NCBI GenBank assembly: GCA_026645575.1
Contig: JAPKMW010000039.1
Span: 24,921-88,920 of the forward strand
Reading direction: 5' to 3'
DNA from: Caldilineaceae bacterium
Lineage (GTDB): Bacteria; Chloroflexota; Anaerolineae; Caldilineales; Caldilineaceae
Length of the DNA: 64,000 bases
Shown: one piece after another, positions 1 to 8,802 of the stretch
Layout: each line of letters begins with the position of its first letter
Numbering within the stretch: the first letter of the stretch is position 1
Made by a program: the position numbers and the translations under genes
Notes under the pieces: generated by a model
What the model saw: only the letters and a program-made list of their open reading frames with translations
What the model was told of the DNA's origin: nothing
Database searches by the model: none

Positions 1-2
1 AC

Positions 3-347
3 GCCGAGGATGGCATCCTCCGAGTCGATATGCCGCCTTCCTTGGATGCAGCAACGGGTACGTATACGGTTACCGGACAATTTGAAGGGCAAGGCGCAAT
101 GCAACTCATGGATATGACGGTTGGCTCATACGAAACCGGCGTTAAGATGAAAGTTGATCAAGTAAAAATCGAAAATGGACTGGTGGTCGCAGCGGTAACG
201 GGGACAGGCGCCTGGTATGTTGATATGGGGATGCCAACGGACACTGCCCACCCAATTTTTACGGTCAAGTTCAACGCCGATTGTAAAGCAGAGGAATTCA
301 TCGTCACCTACCCGCCGGAATTTTTGCAAACATTGAAACCGCAGTGA
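3..347 (+). CDS. hypothetical protein, 5' end outside the window
   Basis: The reading frame is open from the window edge to a TGA at 345-347, so the gene begins upstream; the internal ATG at 30 is probably not the real start. The visible part alternates short beta-strand-like segments with Gly/Thr-rich turns and contains one cysteine near the C-terminus. No catalytic motif or membrane segment is seen. It could be the C-terminal half of a secreted or lipoprotein beta-sandwich protein, but I do not recognise the family. A hairpin follows directly. Confidence 0.5.
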   Translation, partial: AEDGILRVDMPPSLDAATGTYTVTGQFEGQGAMQLMDMTVGSYETGVKMKVDQVKIENGLVVAAVTGTGAWYVDMGMPTDTAHPIFTVKFNADCKAEEFIVTYPPEFLQTLKPQ

Positions 348-356
348 GATAATCGA

Positions 357-402
357 TTGAAGAAACGGTAGACCAGCTTTGAAAGGCCGGTCTACCTTCA
401 AT
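357..402. repeat. hairpin after the first gene
   Basis: Inverted arms GGTAGACC (367-374) and GGTCTACC (389-396) are extended by ATTGAAG/CTTCAAT with a small bulge. It sits between two co-directional genes and may end transcription, although no T-run follows. Confidence 0.5.
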
Positions 403-431
403 CACCACACTGTGGCTTGGGTTTATGACCG

Positions 432-1514
432 ATGAATATTGGCTTTGCTCGTCTGACCAATCAACGAATTGCCGGCCCCTGGTTTTCCCAACCAGGTGAG
501 GTAGTGACTTGGTTAGGCGCCATGCAAGCGCAAGATTACACCGGCGCGCTTTGGTCGGTTGGCTTGCGGATGACTAGCGCCACCGAACAGACCATCGAGC
601 AAGCCATTGCTGACCGCACCATCGTGCGCACTTGGCCCATGCGCGGCACGCTCCATTTTGTCGCGGCGCAAGATGTACGCTGGTTGCTCAACTTATTGAC
701 GCCCCGTGTGATCGCTAGCAGTGCCGGTCGCTATCGCCAATTGGAACTGGATGACGCCATTTTTGCGCGTAGCAAAGAAGTATTGATCAATGCGCTTCAG
801 GGCGGCAAGCTGTTAACCCGTGATGAACTCTATGCACACCATGAAGGGGCCGGTCTAGCGACAAGCGGTCAGCGTGGCTATTACTTCCTGGTGCGGGCGG
901 CGCAAGATGGATTGATCTGTTTTGGGCCGATGCATGGCAAGCAGCAAACCTTTGTCTTGCTCGATGAATGGCTGCCACCCACCCAACCGTTGACACGCGA
1001 AGAAGCGTTGGTGGCGCTAACCCGTCGCTACTTCACCAGCCACGGCCCCGCCACCCTGCAAGATTTTACCGGCTGGGCTGGATTGACCGTCACCGAAGCG
1101 AAGATCGGGTTGGCTGGTGCGGGTCATGCTTTAATCCAGGAAACCATCGGTGAACGCAGCTTTTGGTTACCGCATCACAGCACAGAAGTGCAGACCAGTA
1201 CACCAAACGCTTTTTTGTTACCTGGCTTTGATGAATTTACCCTGGGCTACAAAGATCGCAGTGCCGTGCTTGACCCCGCCTTCAGCAACCACATCTGTCC
1301 TGGCGGCAATGGCGTTTTTCAGCCAACGATGGTTGTGAATGGGCAAGTGGTTGGCACCTGGAAGCGGATGCTGAAAAAGGGGAAAGTCCTGGTCACATTC
1401 AACCCCTTTCACCCGCTAAGCCACGCTGAACACGCCACCTTAGCGGTCGCGGCTGATCGCTATGGGGCCTTTGTGGGTGTGCGTGCAGAGTTAACAAACG
1501 GAGTGAGTGTCTAA
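432..1514 (+). CDS. winged-helix DNA-binding protein, AlkZ/YcaQ-like (HTH_42 family)
   Basis: The 360-residue protein matches the HTH_42 (DUF1006) family, whose studied members AlkZ and YcaQ/AlkX are DNA glycosylases that unhook bulky adducts and interstrand crosslinks. The length fits. Residues 32-34 read Q-A-Q, inside the segment GAMQAQDY, which matches the QxQ catalytic motif described for AlkZ; YcaQ-type members carry QxD. The N-terminal half is built of winged helices with the family landmark WPMRGTLH near residue 75. It stands alone on the plus strand with only a weak ribosome site, followed by two large hairpins. Glycosylase activity is inferred; many family members are uncharacterised. 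Confidence 0.8.
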   Translation: MNIGFARLTNQRIAGPWFSQPGEVVTWLGAMQAQDYTGALWSVGLRMTSATEQTIEQAIADRTIVRTWPMRGTLHFVAAQDVRWLLNLLTPRVIASSAGRYRQLELDDAIFARSKEVLINALQGGKLLTRDELYAHHEGAGLATSGQRGYYFLVRAAQDGLICFGPMHGKQQTFVLLDEWLPPTQPLTREEALVALTRRYFTSHGPATLQDFTGWAGLTVTEAKIGLAGAGHALIQETIGERSFWLPHHSTEVQTSTPNAFLLPGFDEFTLGYKDRSAVLDPAFSNHICPGGNGVFQPTMVVNGQVVGTWKRMLKKGKVLVTFNPFHPLSHAEHATLAVAADRYGAFVGVRAELTNGVSV

Positions 1515-1525
1515 AAACAATTCTC

Positions 1526-1594
1526 GCTCCGCTCTTTGCGAATCCGTGACTCGCACCAACCCAAAGCGAGCCACGGACTCGCAAAGAGCGGAGC
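1526..1594. repeat. large palindrome, 29-bp arms (CTCTTTGCG family)
   Basis: Arms 1526-1554 and 1566-1594 pair with two mismatches around an 11-nt loop. The arms are nearly identical to the palindrome at 47614-47676, so this is a dispersed element and not a one-off terminator. It carries diverged copies of the ATCCGTGAC / CACGGAC core. Confidence 0.85.
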
Positions 1595-1620
1595 AACAAG
1601 TGATCCAGCTGCTGCTTCAG

Positions 1621-1677
1621 CCGTAGCAAGGAAGGGGTGTTGACGCCACCCAGGCCAACACCCCTTCCTTGCTACGG
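1621..1677. repeat. palindrome with 22-bp perfect arms
   Basis: Arms 1621-1642 and 1656-1677 are perfect reverse complements around a 13-nt loop. It follows the previous palindrome within 30 bases, giving two unrelated hairpins in tandem between co-directional genes. Confidence 0.85.
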
Positions 1678-1705
1678 CGGCTGCCGCCAAATTATGGCGT
1701 TCCCT

Positions 1706-1734
1706 TTGTCCAAAGCAGCGTTCTAAGCTATACT
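1706..1734 (+). promoter_or_regulatory. sigma-70-type promoter for the DUF4058 gene
   Basis: A -35 box TTGTCC (1706-1711) and -10 box TATACT (1729-1734) are separated by 17 bases, about 35 bases before the DUF4058 start, which has a clear AAGGAG ribosome site. It lies downstream of the two hairpins, so the gene is probably transcribed independently. Confidence 0.65.
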
Positions 1735-1769
1735 TACTGATCAGTCTGTAGGTTGGAAAGGAGCCAGGT

Positions 1770-2543
1770 ATGCCAACGCCATTTCCAGGGATGGACCCTT
1801 ATTTGGAAAAACCGGGGTTGTGGAAACAAGTTCACACCGATCTAATGGTAGATATTCGCCGCTATCTAGCACCGCTTGTTCGTCCAAAATACCAAGTTGC
1901 CATTGAACAACGCAACTTTCTTTCACTCGCCACCGGTGATCCGTCGGTAGGCGAACCGGATGTCCTGGTGATTGCGCCGGCTGGTCGCCAACCGGTGGAA
2001 TTGACCAGAATGGGTGCGACACTGGTCGCGAATGGCTCTTATCGAGTTACTTTGCCGGAAACCCAGGAGCGGATCGAGCGGTATCTGGCGGTGCGCGACA
2101 TCGAAAGCGGCGAAGTGATCACCGTCATCGAAATTTTGTCGCCAACCAATAAACTGGAAGATCGCCAACGCTATCTGCGTAAACGGCAGCGGGTGCTGGA
2201 TAGCCTGACCAACTTGGTCGAGATCGATCTCTTACGCAGCGGCAAAGCCATGCCAATGCTGGGTGAATTTCCCAAGACGGCCTATCGGATTCTGGTCAGT
2301 CGCGCCTTACAGCGGCCAAACGCCCAAGTCTTTCCCTGTGGCCTGCGTCAACCCATCCCAGAGATTCCGATTCCCCTGCGGCCAGGGGAGGATGAACCGC
2401 GTCTACCACTCAACCAACTGCTCCATACCTTGTATGACAGCGCCGGGTATGATCTCTTTATCGATTACCGGAAACCGCCTGTCCCGCCCTTGAGTGAGGA
2501 AGATATGCATTGGGCGCAACAACGCTTTGCGGCTGCGGAGTAG
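1770..2543 (+). CDS. DUF4058 family protein
   Basis: The 257-residue protein opens with the family signature PFPGMDPYLE and contains the conserved stretch VITVIEILSPTNK, followed by a Lys/Arg-rich segment. This is the DUF4058 family, common in cyanobacteria, planctomycetes and Chloroflexota and of unknown function. Alternating charged strands ending in acidic and lysine residues resemble PD-(D/E)XK nuclease cores such as the Uma2 fold; that is my inference only. An AAGGAG ribosome site precedes the ATG and a good promoter lies upstream. Confidence 0.85.
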   Translation: MPTPFPGMDPYLEKPGLWKQVHTDLMVDIRRYLAPLVRPKYQVAIEQRNFLSLATGDPSVGEPDVLVIAPAGRQPVELTRMGATLVANGSYRVTLPETQERIERYLAVRDIESGEVITVIEILSPTNKLEDRQRYLRKRQRVLDSLTNLVEIDLLRSGKAMPMLGEFPKTAYRILVSRALQRPNAQVFPCGLRQPIPEIPIPLRPGEDEPRLPLNQLLHTLYDSAGYDLFIDYRKPPVPPLSEEDMHWAQQRFAAAE

Positions 2544-2548
2544 GAGCC

Positions 2549-2614
2549 GCGCGGATTTTGATTACACGGATCGTTTCCTAACGAAGCTGTGATCCGCGCA
2601 ATCAAAGTCCGCGC
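2549..2614. terminator. hairpin between convergent genes
   Basis: Arms of 24 nt (2549-2572 and 2591-2614) pair with three mismatches, all tolerable as G-U pairs in one orientation. It lies in the short gap between the converging DUF4058 and MFS genes, so a bidirectional terminator role is plausible. Confidence 0.55.
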
Positions 2615-2620
2615 CTCTCC

Positions 2621-3907
2621 TCACCCTTCGACGCGGACCGGCACCGCTTGTCGCCGCTGTCGCCAGATCCAGGCGCCCCAGAGCAAGGCCGGAACCAATG
2701 TTACCACCGGTAGAACCCAAACAATCCCCTGATAGCCGATTGTCGGTTGCTCCAATGCCCAACCGGCAGCGCCGGCGGCGGTGGCTGCCGTTAGCGAGAA
2801 GAGGGCAAACTCGGTTGAAAAGACCCGTCCGCGCACATGATCCGCCACGTTCTGTAACGCCAGTTGACTGGCAAAGACCCAGATTGAGCCGCCGCCAAAG
2901 CCCCGACAGAAGAGCGCCAACAAAAAGAGGCCAAAGGAGTAGCGACTGTTGACCATTGCCGCTGCCACGAACATAGCGCCGGAGGCGATCAAATAAGCAC
3001 AGAAGATGGCAATGCGTAAGGCCCGGTCGCGGTCGCCGGTGAAAGTGCGCAATACAATCGGCCCCACCCCTGTCCCCAGCCCAATGGCGGCGTAGATAAA
3101 GCCCAGCCCAATGCCACCCCCTTCGCCGTAGACAAATGCGTTTTGCGAAATCGCCACTGCCGTGACCTCATAGGCTGCGCCAAAACAGAAGGTGACCGCC
3201 GCTTTGTGTAGCACAATCGCCAAAATGTCGCGATGGTTACGCAGATATTGGAACCCCTCGACATATTCGCGCAAGACGGCGCCGGCGCTTTTTTCGCTTT
3301 TGCTTTGCCCAGCCGTTGGGGTGTAACGCAGTTGGGCAATCAACCAGGCCGAGAAGAAAAAGGAGAGCGCATCAATGGTAAAGGCCGCATAGACCCCCAA
3401 GCCACCGGCAACAAAGCCACCCAACGCCGTCCCCAGCGCCAGCATGGTTGACCAGGTAGAAGAGCTAAGGGCATTGGCCGTACCCAGTTCGGCGCGCCCC
3501 ACCACATCAGGAAAAATGGCATTGCGCGCCGGATAAAAGAGCCCGCTAATGCCCAATTGAATGGCGGTTAACAAAAATAAGAGGGGAATATCTTCGGCGG
3601 TGCGCACAAAGAGAAAGCCCAACACGACTACCCCGCGCACCACATCGGTGACAATCAGGATTGTCTTGCGGTTGTAACGATCCACAATCACGCCACCAAA
3701 GGCGCTGACCAGAAAGGGGGCCAACATACGCACCACAAACAGTCCGCCCAGTGCGACGCCGGAACCGCTCAGCGCACCAATCAAAGTCGCCGAAGCAATA
3801 AAATTGAACCAATCCCCTAGCAGGCTGACAATCTCGCCAAACCAGAGATAGCGAAAGTTGCGGTTCTGCCGCACCAAGGTGGCATAACCGCGCAAAGAAG
3901 TAGCCAT
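2621..3907 (-). CDS. MFS transporter, exporter-like
   Basis: A 428-residue protein with about twelve hydrophobic segments, in the MFS_3 / enterobactin-exporter (EntS)-like branch of the major facilitator superfamily. The loop after helix 2 carries DRYNRKTILIV, the family's D-x-x-x-R/K motif A. The N-terminus (LVRQNRNFRYLWFGEIVSL) is typical of this branch. Substrates of such proteins include siderophores, macrolides and other small molecules; none can be assigned here. It lies downstream of the amino-acid ABC transporter operon, separated by a 16-bp hairpin, so it may be a separate transcript or weak read-through. Confidence 0.8.
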   Translation of the reverse strand: MATSLRGYATLVRQNRNFRYLWFGEIVSLLGDWFNFIASATLIGALSGSGVALGGLFVVRMLAPFLVSAFGGVIVDRYNRKTILIVTDVVRGVVVLGFLFVRTAEDIPLLFLLTAIQLGISGLFYPARNAIFPDVVGRAELGTANALSSSTWSTMLALGTALGGFVAGGLGVYAAFTIDALSFFFSAWLIAQLRYTPTAGQSKSEKSAGAVLREYVEGFQYLRNHRDILAIVLHKAAVTFCFGAAYEVTAVAISQNAFVYGEGGGIGLGFIYAAIGLGTGVGPIVLRTFTGDRDRALRIAIFCAYLIASGAMFVAAAMVNSRYSFGLFLLALFCRGFGGGSIWVFASQLALQNVADHVRGRVFSTEFALFSLTAATAAGAAGWALEQPTIGYQGIVWVLPVVTLVPALLWGAWIWRQRRQAVPVRVEG

Positions 3908-3931
3908 AAAAACTTTCTAGCAAGCCTATCC

Positions 3932-3966
3932 CCGCTTGCAGCCGGTCACGGACCGGCTGCAAGCGG
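3932..3966. repeat. palindrome with GTCACGGAC core
   Basis: Perfect 16-bp arms (3932-3947 and 3951-3966) with a 3-nt ACG loop, in the gap between the amino-acid transporter ATPase gene and the MFS gene. The centre reads GTCACGGAC, a core shared with other palindromes in this window. It may terminate the ABC transporter transcript. Confidence 0.8.
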
Positions 3967-3982
3967 CTCTGGCGATTGGTGA

Positions 3983-4735
3983 CTATAAAATTTGATTGAG
4001 GAAAAGCTTGGTGCGCTCGTGTTGGGGATTGGTAAAGAAGACCTCAGGCGTTGCCATTTCGACAATCTCCCCGGCGTCCATGAAAACCACCCGATCCGCC
4101 ACCTCACGGGCAAAGCCCATTTCATGGGTGACGCACATCATGGTCATGCCGGAGCGGGCCAGCTCTTTCATCACATCCAACACTTCCTTGATCATCTCCG
4201 GGTCAAGCGCCGAGGTGGGTTCGTCAAAGAGCATGATCTTGGGTTGCATGGCCAGGGCACGCGCAATGGCGACACGCTGTTGTTGACCACCCGACAGTTG
4301 ACCGGGATATTTGTTGGCCTGTTCCGGAATGCCAACCCGTTTGAGCAGTTGTAACGCCGTCGCTTCCGCCTCTTTCTTGCTCTTCTTGCGCACCTGCATG
4401 GGGGCCAGGGTGATATTTTGCAGCACCGTCAGGTGGGGAAAGAGGTTGAACTGCTGGAAGACCATGCCTGTCTCCATGCGGATCGCCTCAATGTTGCGCA
4501 CATCATGGGTCAACTGGATGCCATCGACCACAATGTCGCCCCGTTGATGCTCTTCCAGCCGGTTGATCGTGCGGATAAAGGTCGATTTGCCCGACCCCGA
4601 CGGCCCACAGATCACGATCACCTCGCCTGTCCCTACCTCCAGATTGATCCCGCGCAAGGCATGATAATTGCCATACCATTTGTGGACATCCCGACAGACG
4701 ATCATCGGCTTGCGCCCATTGCCGTTTTCACTCAT
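3983..4735 (-). CDS. polar amino-acid ABC transporter ATPase (GlnQ/AapP-like)
   Basis: The 250-residue ATPase powers uptake through the two permeases encoded upstream. It has a Walker [10 protein letters not shown], the signature LSGGQQQR, a Walker [13 protein letters not shown] and the H-loop histidine in CVTHE, all intact. An upstream in-frame ATG at 4780 exists, but the ATG at 4735 is preceded by GGGAG at a 9-base spacing and gives the usual family length, so I chose it. It is the last gene of the operon (binding protein, permease, permease, ATPase). A heptanucleotide-repeat hairpin separates it from the permease, so its level may be set separately. Confidence 0.9.
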   Translation of the reverse strand: MSENGNGRKPMIVCRDVHKWYGNYHALRGINLEVGTGEVIVICGPSGSGKSTFIRTINRLEEHQRGDIVVDGIQLTHDVRNIEAIRMETGMVFQQFNLFPHLTVLQNITLAPMQVRKKSKKEAEATALQLLKRVGIPEQANKYPGQLSGGQQQRVAIARALAMQPKIMLFDEPTSALDPEMIKEVLDVMKELARSGMTMMCVTHEMGFAREVADRVVFMDAGEIVEMATPEVFFTNPQHERTKLFLNQIL

Positions 4736-4783
4736 CTTTTCAAACTCCCATTGGAATGAAATTTCTTGTTGCCTGCGCATAAA

Positions 4784-4896
4784 GTAGTCCGTAGTCCAGA
4801 GTCAGGTAGTCCGTAGTCCAGAGTCGGATAGTCGATGGTTTTGACTTTGGACTGCAGACTTTGGACTCTGGACTATCCGACTTTGGACTGCGGACT
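4784..4896. repeat. heptanucleotide-repeat hairpin (TAGTCCR family)
   Basis: The left half is a run of 7-base words such as TAGTCCG, TAGTCCA and GAGTCAG. The right half carries the complementary words (TTTGGAC, TCTGGAC), so the whole folds into a long imperfect hairpin. The same word family recurs at 46281-46410. It resembles the short tandemly repeated repetitive (STRR) sequences known from cyanobacteria. Confidence 0.8.
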
Positions 4897-4899
4897 GTG

Positions 4900-6114
4900 T
4901 TATCGTTCGCCAACCCCCAACGACCGCTCTAAGCGACGGCTGCCATAGGCCATCGCGTAACAGAAGAGCCAGTAAATCACTGCAATAAAGAGATAAATTT
5001 GTTGGTGGTTGCCCAGCCAGGCCGGGTTGCTTAAGATGGTGCGGCCAATGCCCAGTAGATCAAAGAGACCAACAATTGCCACCAGCGACGTATCTTTGAA
5101 GAGGGCAATAAATTGACCGACCAAGACCGGCACCACTGCGCGCAAGGCTTGGGGCAAAATAATGAAAAAGGTGGCCTGAAAGGTATTCAATCCCAGCGCA
5201 TACGCCGCTTCATATTGACCTTTGGGGATCGATTGCAGACCACCCCGTACATTTTCCGCTGTATAGGCCGCGGAAAAGAGCGTAATGGCCACCAACGCCC
5301 GGATCACCCGATCAATCGTTGGCGTTCCCGGCGGCAGGAAGTATTGTAACATGGCCTGCCCCATAAAGAGCAAGGTGATCAACGGCACGCCACGAATAAA
5401 TTCAATATAGATGACACTCAACAGCCGAAAGGCCGGAAAATTGGATTGGCGACCCAACGCCAAGGTGACGCCCAGCGGAAAGGAAAGCACAATACCAAAG
5501 ACAGCCAACAGAAGCGTCAACAGCAGCCCGCCCCAGAGATTACTCGGCACAAGCGGCACGATCAGCGAGCCGTTTTCCACACCATACAAGAGGAATGGGA
5601 CAGACAGCACCCCTGCTACCCATAAATACCAGAGCAGATAATTCCAACCGCGCGGCCAGAAGCGCCCGACAAGATAAGCAATCAGGATAATCCCCTCACC
5701 CACCAGCAGATTCATCCGGTTGTAGCGTTCAAGAAAGGGAATCAGCGCCAGCAATGCTGGTAAAACCAGCACAAGCATTACCGCTGGTTGCAACTGGCGA
5801 AACCAGATGCCAAAACTAAAACCAGCCAATCCCAGGATCAGATAAAGGCAAAGCCACAGCCGCCCCACCGCCGCTTCCGGGTAGGGGCCGCGCAAAATCA
5901 AGGTAAAGTTGGCTGGGATCACCGACCAATCGGCGCTGATCATCCAAGTCAAGAGCGGGCGCAGAACCAGATAGAGAAAGCCCAGTGCCAGCAAGGTGAG
6001 GATCGTATCAAAGAGGCTGCCAAAGAGATTTTTGCGTAGCCAGCCCACGATACCGCCGCGCTCTGAAGGGGGCGGTAAAATGCGGGCGGTTGACAGACGA
6101 GCAGCGGTTGCCAT
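4900..6114 (-). CDS. amino-acid ABC transporter permease (AapM/BztC-like)
   Basis: This 404-residue integral membrane protein forms half of the translocation channel for polar amino acids. It has about eight hydrophobic segments and ends with the permease core, including the EAA-loop region YEAAYALGLNTFQATFFII that docks on the ATPase. The long form with extra N-terminal helices is typical of AapM/BztC rather than GlnP. I chose ATG 6114 because GGAGAG lies 7 bases upstream; an in-frame start at 6153 would overlap the preceding AT-rich hairpin. It is paired with the next permease at 6198-7388. Confidence 0.88.
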   Translation of the reverse strand: MATAARLSTARILPPPSERGGIVGWLRKNLFGSLFDTILTLLALGFLYLVLRPLLTWMISADWSVIPANFTLILRGPYPEAAVGRLWLCLYLILGLAGFSFGIWFRQLQPAVMLVLVLPALLALIPFLERYNRMNLLVGEGIILIAYLVGRFWPRGWNYLLWYLWVAGVLSVPFLLYGVENGSLIVPLVPSNLWGGLLLTLLLAVFGIVLSFPLGVTLALGRQSNFPAFRLLSVIYIEFIRGVPLITLLFMGQAMLQYFLPPGTPTIDRVIRALVAITLFSAAYTAENVRGGLQSIPKGQYEAAYALGLNTFQATFFIILPQALRAVVPVLVGQFIALFKDTSLVAIVGLFDLLGIGRTILSNPAWLGNHQQIYLFIAVIYWLFCYAMAYGSRRLERSLGVGER

Positions 6115-6137
6115 GCCAAAACTCTCCAAAAGATCAG

Positions 6138-6194
6138 AATAATTAATTGACAACGAGTAATCATTAATTGTTATTTATTGTCAATTAATGATTA
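6138..6194. repeat. AT-rich inverted repeat between the permease genes
   Basis: Two overlapping inverted pairs occur: AATTAATTGACAA (6141-6153) with TTGTCAATTAATG (6178-6190), and TAATCATTAATTG (6158-6170) with its perfect complement at 6182-6194. It sits inside the operon and could tune relative expression. Confidence 0.6.
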
Positions 6195-6197
6195 TTT

Positions 6198-7388
6198 TTA
6201 GCGTTCCACCAGACGGATGCGGCGGTTGTACCAGTTCATGACCAGCGAGGTAAACAGGCTCAAACTCAAGTAGACACCCATCACCAGCAGAAAGACTTCG
6301 ATCTCACGGCCAGTCTGGTTACGGATGGTGTTGCCGGCCACGGCAAAAAGATCCGGGTAGCCGACAGCAATCGCTAGCGATGAGTTTTTGGTCAGATTGA
6401 GATATTGGCTGGTCAGCGGCGGAATAATCACCCGCAAGGCTTGGGGGAAGATGACCAGGCGCAACGCTTGAAAGCCGGTCAAGCCCAGCGCCGCCGCCGC
6501 TTCCCGTTGTCCCTTGCTCACCGCCTGAATGCCGGAGCGGACAATTTCGGCAATAAAGGCCGCCGTGTAAATCACCAAGCCGGAAAGAATCGCCATAAAT
6601 TCCGGGCTGAGAACGCGTCCGCCGCGTGTATTAAAACCAGCCAGTTCAGGCGCCGTGAAGGTTAGCGGCGCCGGTAGTACAAACCAACCAATCAGCGCCA
6701 CCACCAGGAAGATCCCCAGCACCCAGAGGCTGATCACGGGTTTATAGCTGGTGCGTAGACTAATCTGGCGCAATACCATCCCTGCCAGGAGCGCAATCAC
6801 CACCCCTGCCAGGAGAATATAGAGAAAAAGCGACCAGGAAGCGGTTGGCGTCCCCCACGGCATAGCAACGCCGCGCTGGCTCAAAAAGATCGGGCCGGGC
6901 AGCACGACCGCTTCCTGCACGCGCGGTAACTTGAGAAAAACGGCCTGCGACCAGAAGATCAGCAACAATAAGAGCGGAATATTGCGGAAGAAATCGACAT
7001 AGGCGCCGGCAATCCGGTTCACCAGGAAATTGCGCGATAGCCGCAAGACGCCGATCAAGATGCCCAGCAGGGTGGCAAAGATGATGCCCAAAATCGCCAC
7101 AATCAGGGTGTTGAGCAAGCCCACCCAAAAGGCGCGACCGTAGGTGCTGGCGCGGTCGTAGGGAATCAAAAACTCTTTAATGTCAAAGCCGGCCGTCTGC
7201 CCCCAAAAGTCAAAGCTGATCGGGTTGGCAAAGCGCACCCGTAGCGCCGCCATTAGGTTGCTATACAAAAAATAGAGCAGCCCCGCCACCAGCGCCACCA
7301 CAATCACCTGGCTCAATACCGCCAGAATCCGCTCATCGCGCCAGAAAGGTGGCCGGCCTTCGCCAGAAAAACCGAGATCTTGTTGCAT
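6198..7388 (-). CDS. amino-acid ABC transporter permease (AapQ/BztB-like)
   Basis: A 396-residue permease with about eight transmembrane segments. The C-terminal core carries REAAAALGLTGFQALRLVI, the EAA loop that contacts the ATPase. A long hydrophilic/hydrophobic insertion in the middle is characteristic of AapQ/BztB, which pair with AapM/BztC as a heterodimer for broad-specificity L-amino-acid uptake. AGAGGT lies 6 bases before the ATG. It is second in the operon behind the binding protein. Confidence 0.88.
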   Translation of the reverse strand: MQQDLGFSGEGRPPFWRDERILAVLSQVIVVALVAGLLYFLYSNLMAALRVRFANPISFDFWGQTAGFDIKEFLIPYDRASTYGRAFWVGLLNTLIVAILGIIFATLLGILIGVLRLSRNFLVNRIAGAYVDFFRNIPLLLLLIFWSQAVFLKLPRVQEAVVLPGPIFLSQRGVAMPWGTPTASWSLFLYILLAGVVIALLAGMVLRQISLRTSYKPVISLWVLGIFLVVALIGWFVLPAPLTFTAPELAGFNTRGGRVLSPEFMAILSGLVIYTAAFIAEIVRSGIQAVSKGQREAAAALGLTGFQALRLVIFPQALRVIIPPLTSQYLNLTKNSSLAIAVGYPDLFAVAGNTIRNQTGREIEVFLLVMGVYLSLSLFTSLVMNWYNRRIRLVER

Positions 7389-7407
7389 TAGCTGACCTCT
7401 GATATTG

Positions 7408-7481
7408 GGTATTGGATATTAGATATTGATTGAATGGTCAAGCACAAATCGACCCCAGCCAAATACCTAATATCCAATACC
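7408..7481. repeat. heptanucleotide-repeat hairpin (ATATTGG family)
   Basis: Degenerate 7-base words (ATATTGG, GTATTGG, ATATTAG, ATATTGA) at 7402-7429 face a complementary arm at 7462-7481, with one mismatch over 20 bp. It lies between the binding-protein and permease genes. Confidence 0.75.
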
Positions 7482-7516
7482 TATTAACGTGAATTCGACG
7501 TTGCGTGCGTATAACG

Positions 7517-7605
7517 GCCCAGGACCTCCGGGAGGCAGGCGAAAAATGATCGCTAGAGGCAGCTTCGTTTGCCCACGGGGGCCATCGGGCGCGGAGGTCT
7601 TGGGC
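7517..7605. repeat. imperfect hairpin after the binding-protein gene
   Basis: Arms 7517-7530 and 7592-7605 pair with one mismatch; inner segments also pair partly. A hairpin right after the binding-protein gene is a common way to keep its transcript more abundant than the permease transcripts. That role is inferred. Confidence 0.5.
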
Positions 7606-7638
7606 TAATTCCGAACTCAGGTTATTACTGGATTGCTT

Positions 7639-8802
7639 TTACCGAATCGGCGGCGCGTACATCAACCCACCTTCGGTGTAGAGCGCATTCTGGCCGCGCG
7701 GTAGGTTGAAGACGGTGTCGGGGCCGAGGTTGCGGTTGTAAATTTCACCATAGTTGCCAACCAGTTTGATCACGTTGTAGGCCCAGTCGTTGGTCAGGCC
7801 GAGTTTGGGGCCAAAGTCCCCTTCCACACCCAGCAGGCGACGGATGTCAGGGTTCTGGGAGTTGGCGCGCATATCATCGACATTGGCGGAAGTGACGCCC
7901 TGCTCTTCGGCCAGCATAGTGGCGTAGACGGTCCAGGTAATCAGATCCAACCATTGATCGTCACCGTGGCGCACCATGGGGGCCAGCGGCTCCTTGGAGA
8001 GGGTCAGATCGAGGATAACATGCGCCGCCGGATCAGCCAGCACACTCTGACGCGAGGCCAGACCAGACTTGTCGGTGGTCCAGGCGTCGCAGCGACCTTC
8101 TTCGTAGGCGGTGGTCACTTCATCAACCGTTTCAAAGACAACCGGTTCGTAGGTCACATTGGCGGCAGCCATTTGGTCGGCCAGGTTCAACTCAGTAGTG
8201 GTGCCGGTCTGGACGCAGATCGACGCTCCTTCAAGGTCTTGCAAGGCGGCAACACCACTCTCTTTGCGCACCATGATCCCTTGCCCATCATAGAAGGTGA
8301 CTGGCCCGAAATTGGAACCTAAGTCAGTGTCACGCGACATGGTGCGGGTGGTGTTGCGGAAGAGGACATCGCCTTCGCCGCTGGAAAGAACAGTAAAGCG
8401 TTCTTGGGCTGTGGTCGGTCGAATTTCAGAGGCAGCGGCATCACCAAAGATAGCAGCGGCAACCGCTTTGCAGAAATCAACGTCAAAGCCGGAGAAGGCG
8501 CCTTGCTCGTCAACGAAGCCAAAGCCGGGCAGGTTGGCATTGCCGACACAGATCACTCGGCCCCGCTCTTGCACAATTTGCAGGGTTGATTGACCGGCCT
8601 GTGCCGCTGGGGCCGCCGGTTGTTCGGCAGCAGGGGCGGCGGGTTGCGCAGCCGCTGGTGCAGCCGGTTGTTCGGCAGCCGGCGCCGCGGTTGGCTCCGT
8701 GGCGACCGGGGTAGGTGCGGCGCCAAAACAGGCGGCAATCACCATACCCAGCACCATGGAAAGTACCAAGCCAATGTAATAAATCTTTGGTCGTGTTTGC
8801 AT
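7639..8802 (-). CDS. amino-acid ABC transporter substrate-binding lipoprotein (AapJ/BztA-like)
   Basis: The 387-residue protein starts with a lipoprotein signal whose lipobox ends at Cys25 (VIAAC). A Pro/Ala/Gln-rich linker of three to four near-identical EQPAAPAA units follows, as in many Chloroflexota lipoproteins. The mature domain from about residue 75 is a family-3 solute-binding fold (RGRVICVGNANLPGFGFVD, DVDFCKAVAAAIFG) of the AapJ/BztA type. It captures amino acids outside the membrane for the two permeases. A strong AAGGAGA ribosome site lies upstream. It is first in the operon, and a hairpin follows. Confidence 0.9.
   Translation of the reverse strand: MQTRPKIYYIGLVLSMVLGMVIAACFGAAPTPVATEPTAAPAAEQPAAPAAAQPAAPAAEQPAAPAAQAGQSTLQIVQERGRVICVGNANLPGFGFVDEQGAFSGFDVDFCKAVAAAIFGDAAASEIRPTTAQERFTVLSSGEGDVLFRNTTRTMSRDTDLGSNFGPVTFYDGQGIMVRKESGVAALQDLEGASICVQTGTTTELNLADQMAAANVTYEPVVFETVDEVTTAYEEGRCDAWTTDKSGLASRQSVLADPAAHVILDLTLSKEPLAPMVRHGDDQWLDLITWTVYATMLAEEQGVTSANVDDMRANSQNPDIRRLLGVEGDFGPKLGLTNDWAYNVIKLVGNYGEIYNRNLGPDTVFNLPRGQNALYTEGGLMYAPPIR

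Noticed and set aside
4784..4896. Tandem repeats that could be a CRISPR array
   Set aside because: The unit is only 7 bases with no spacers; no cas genes are present.
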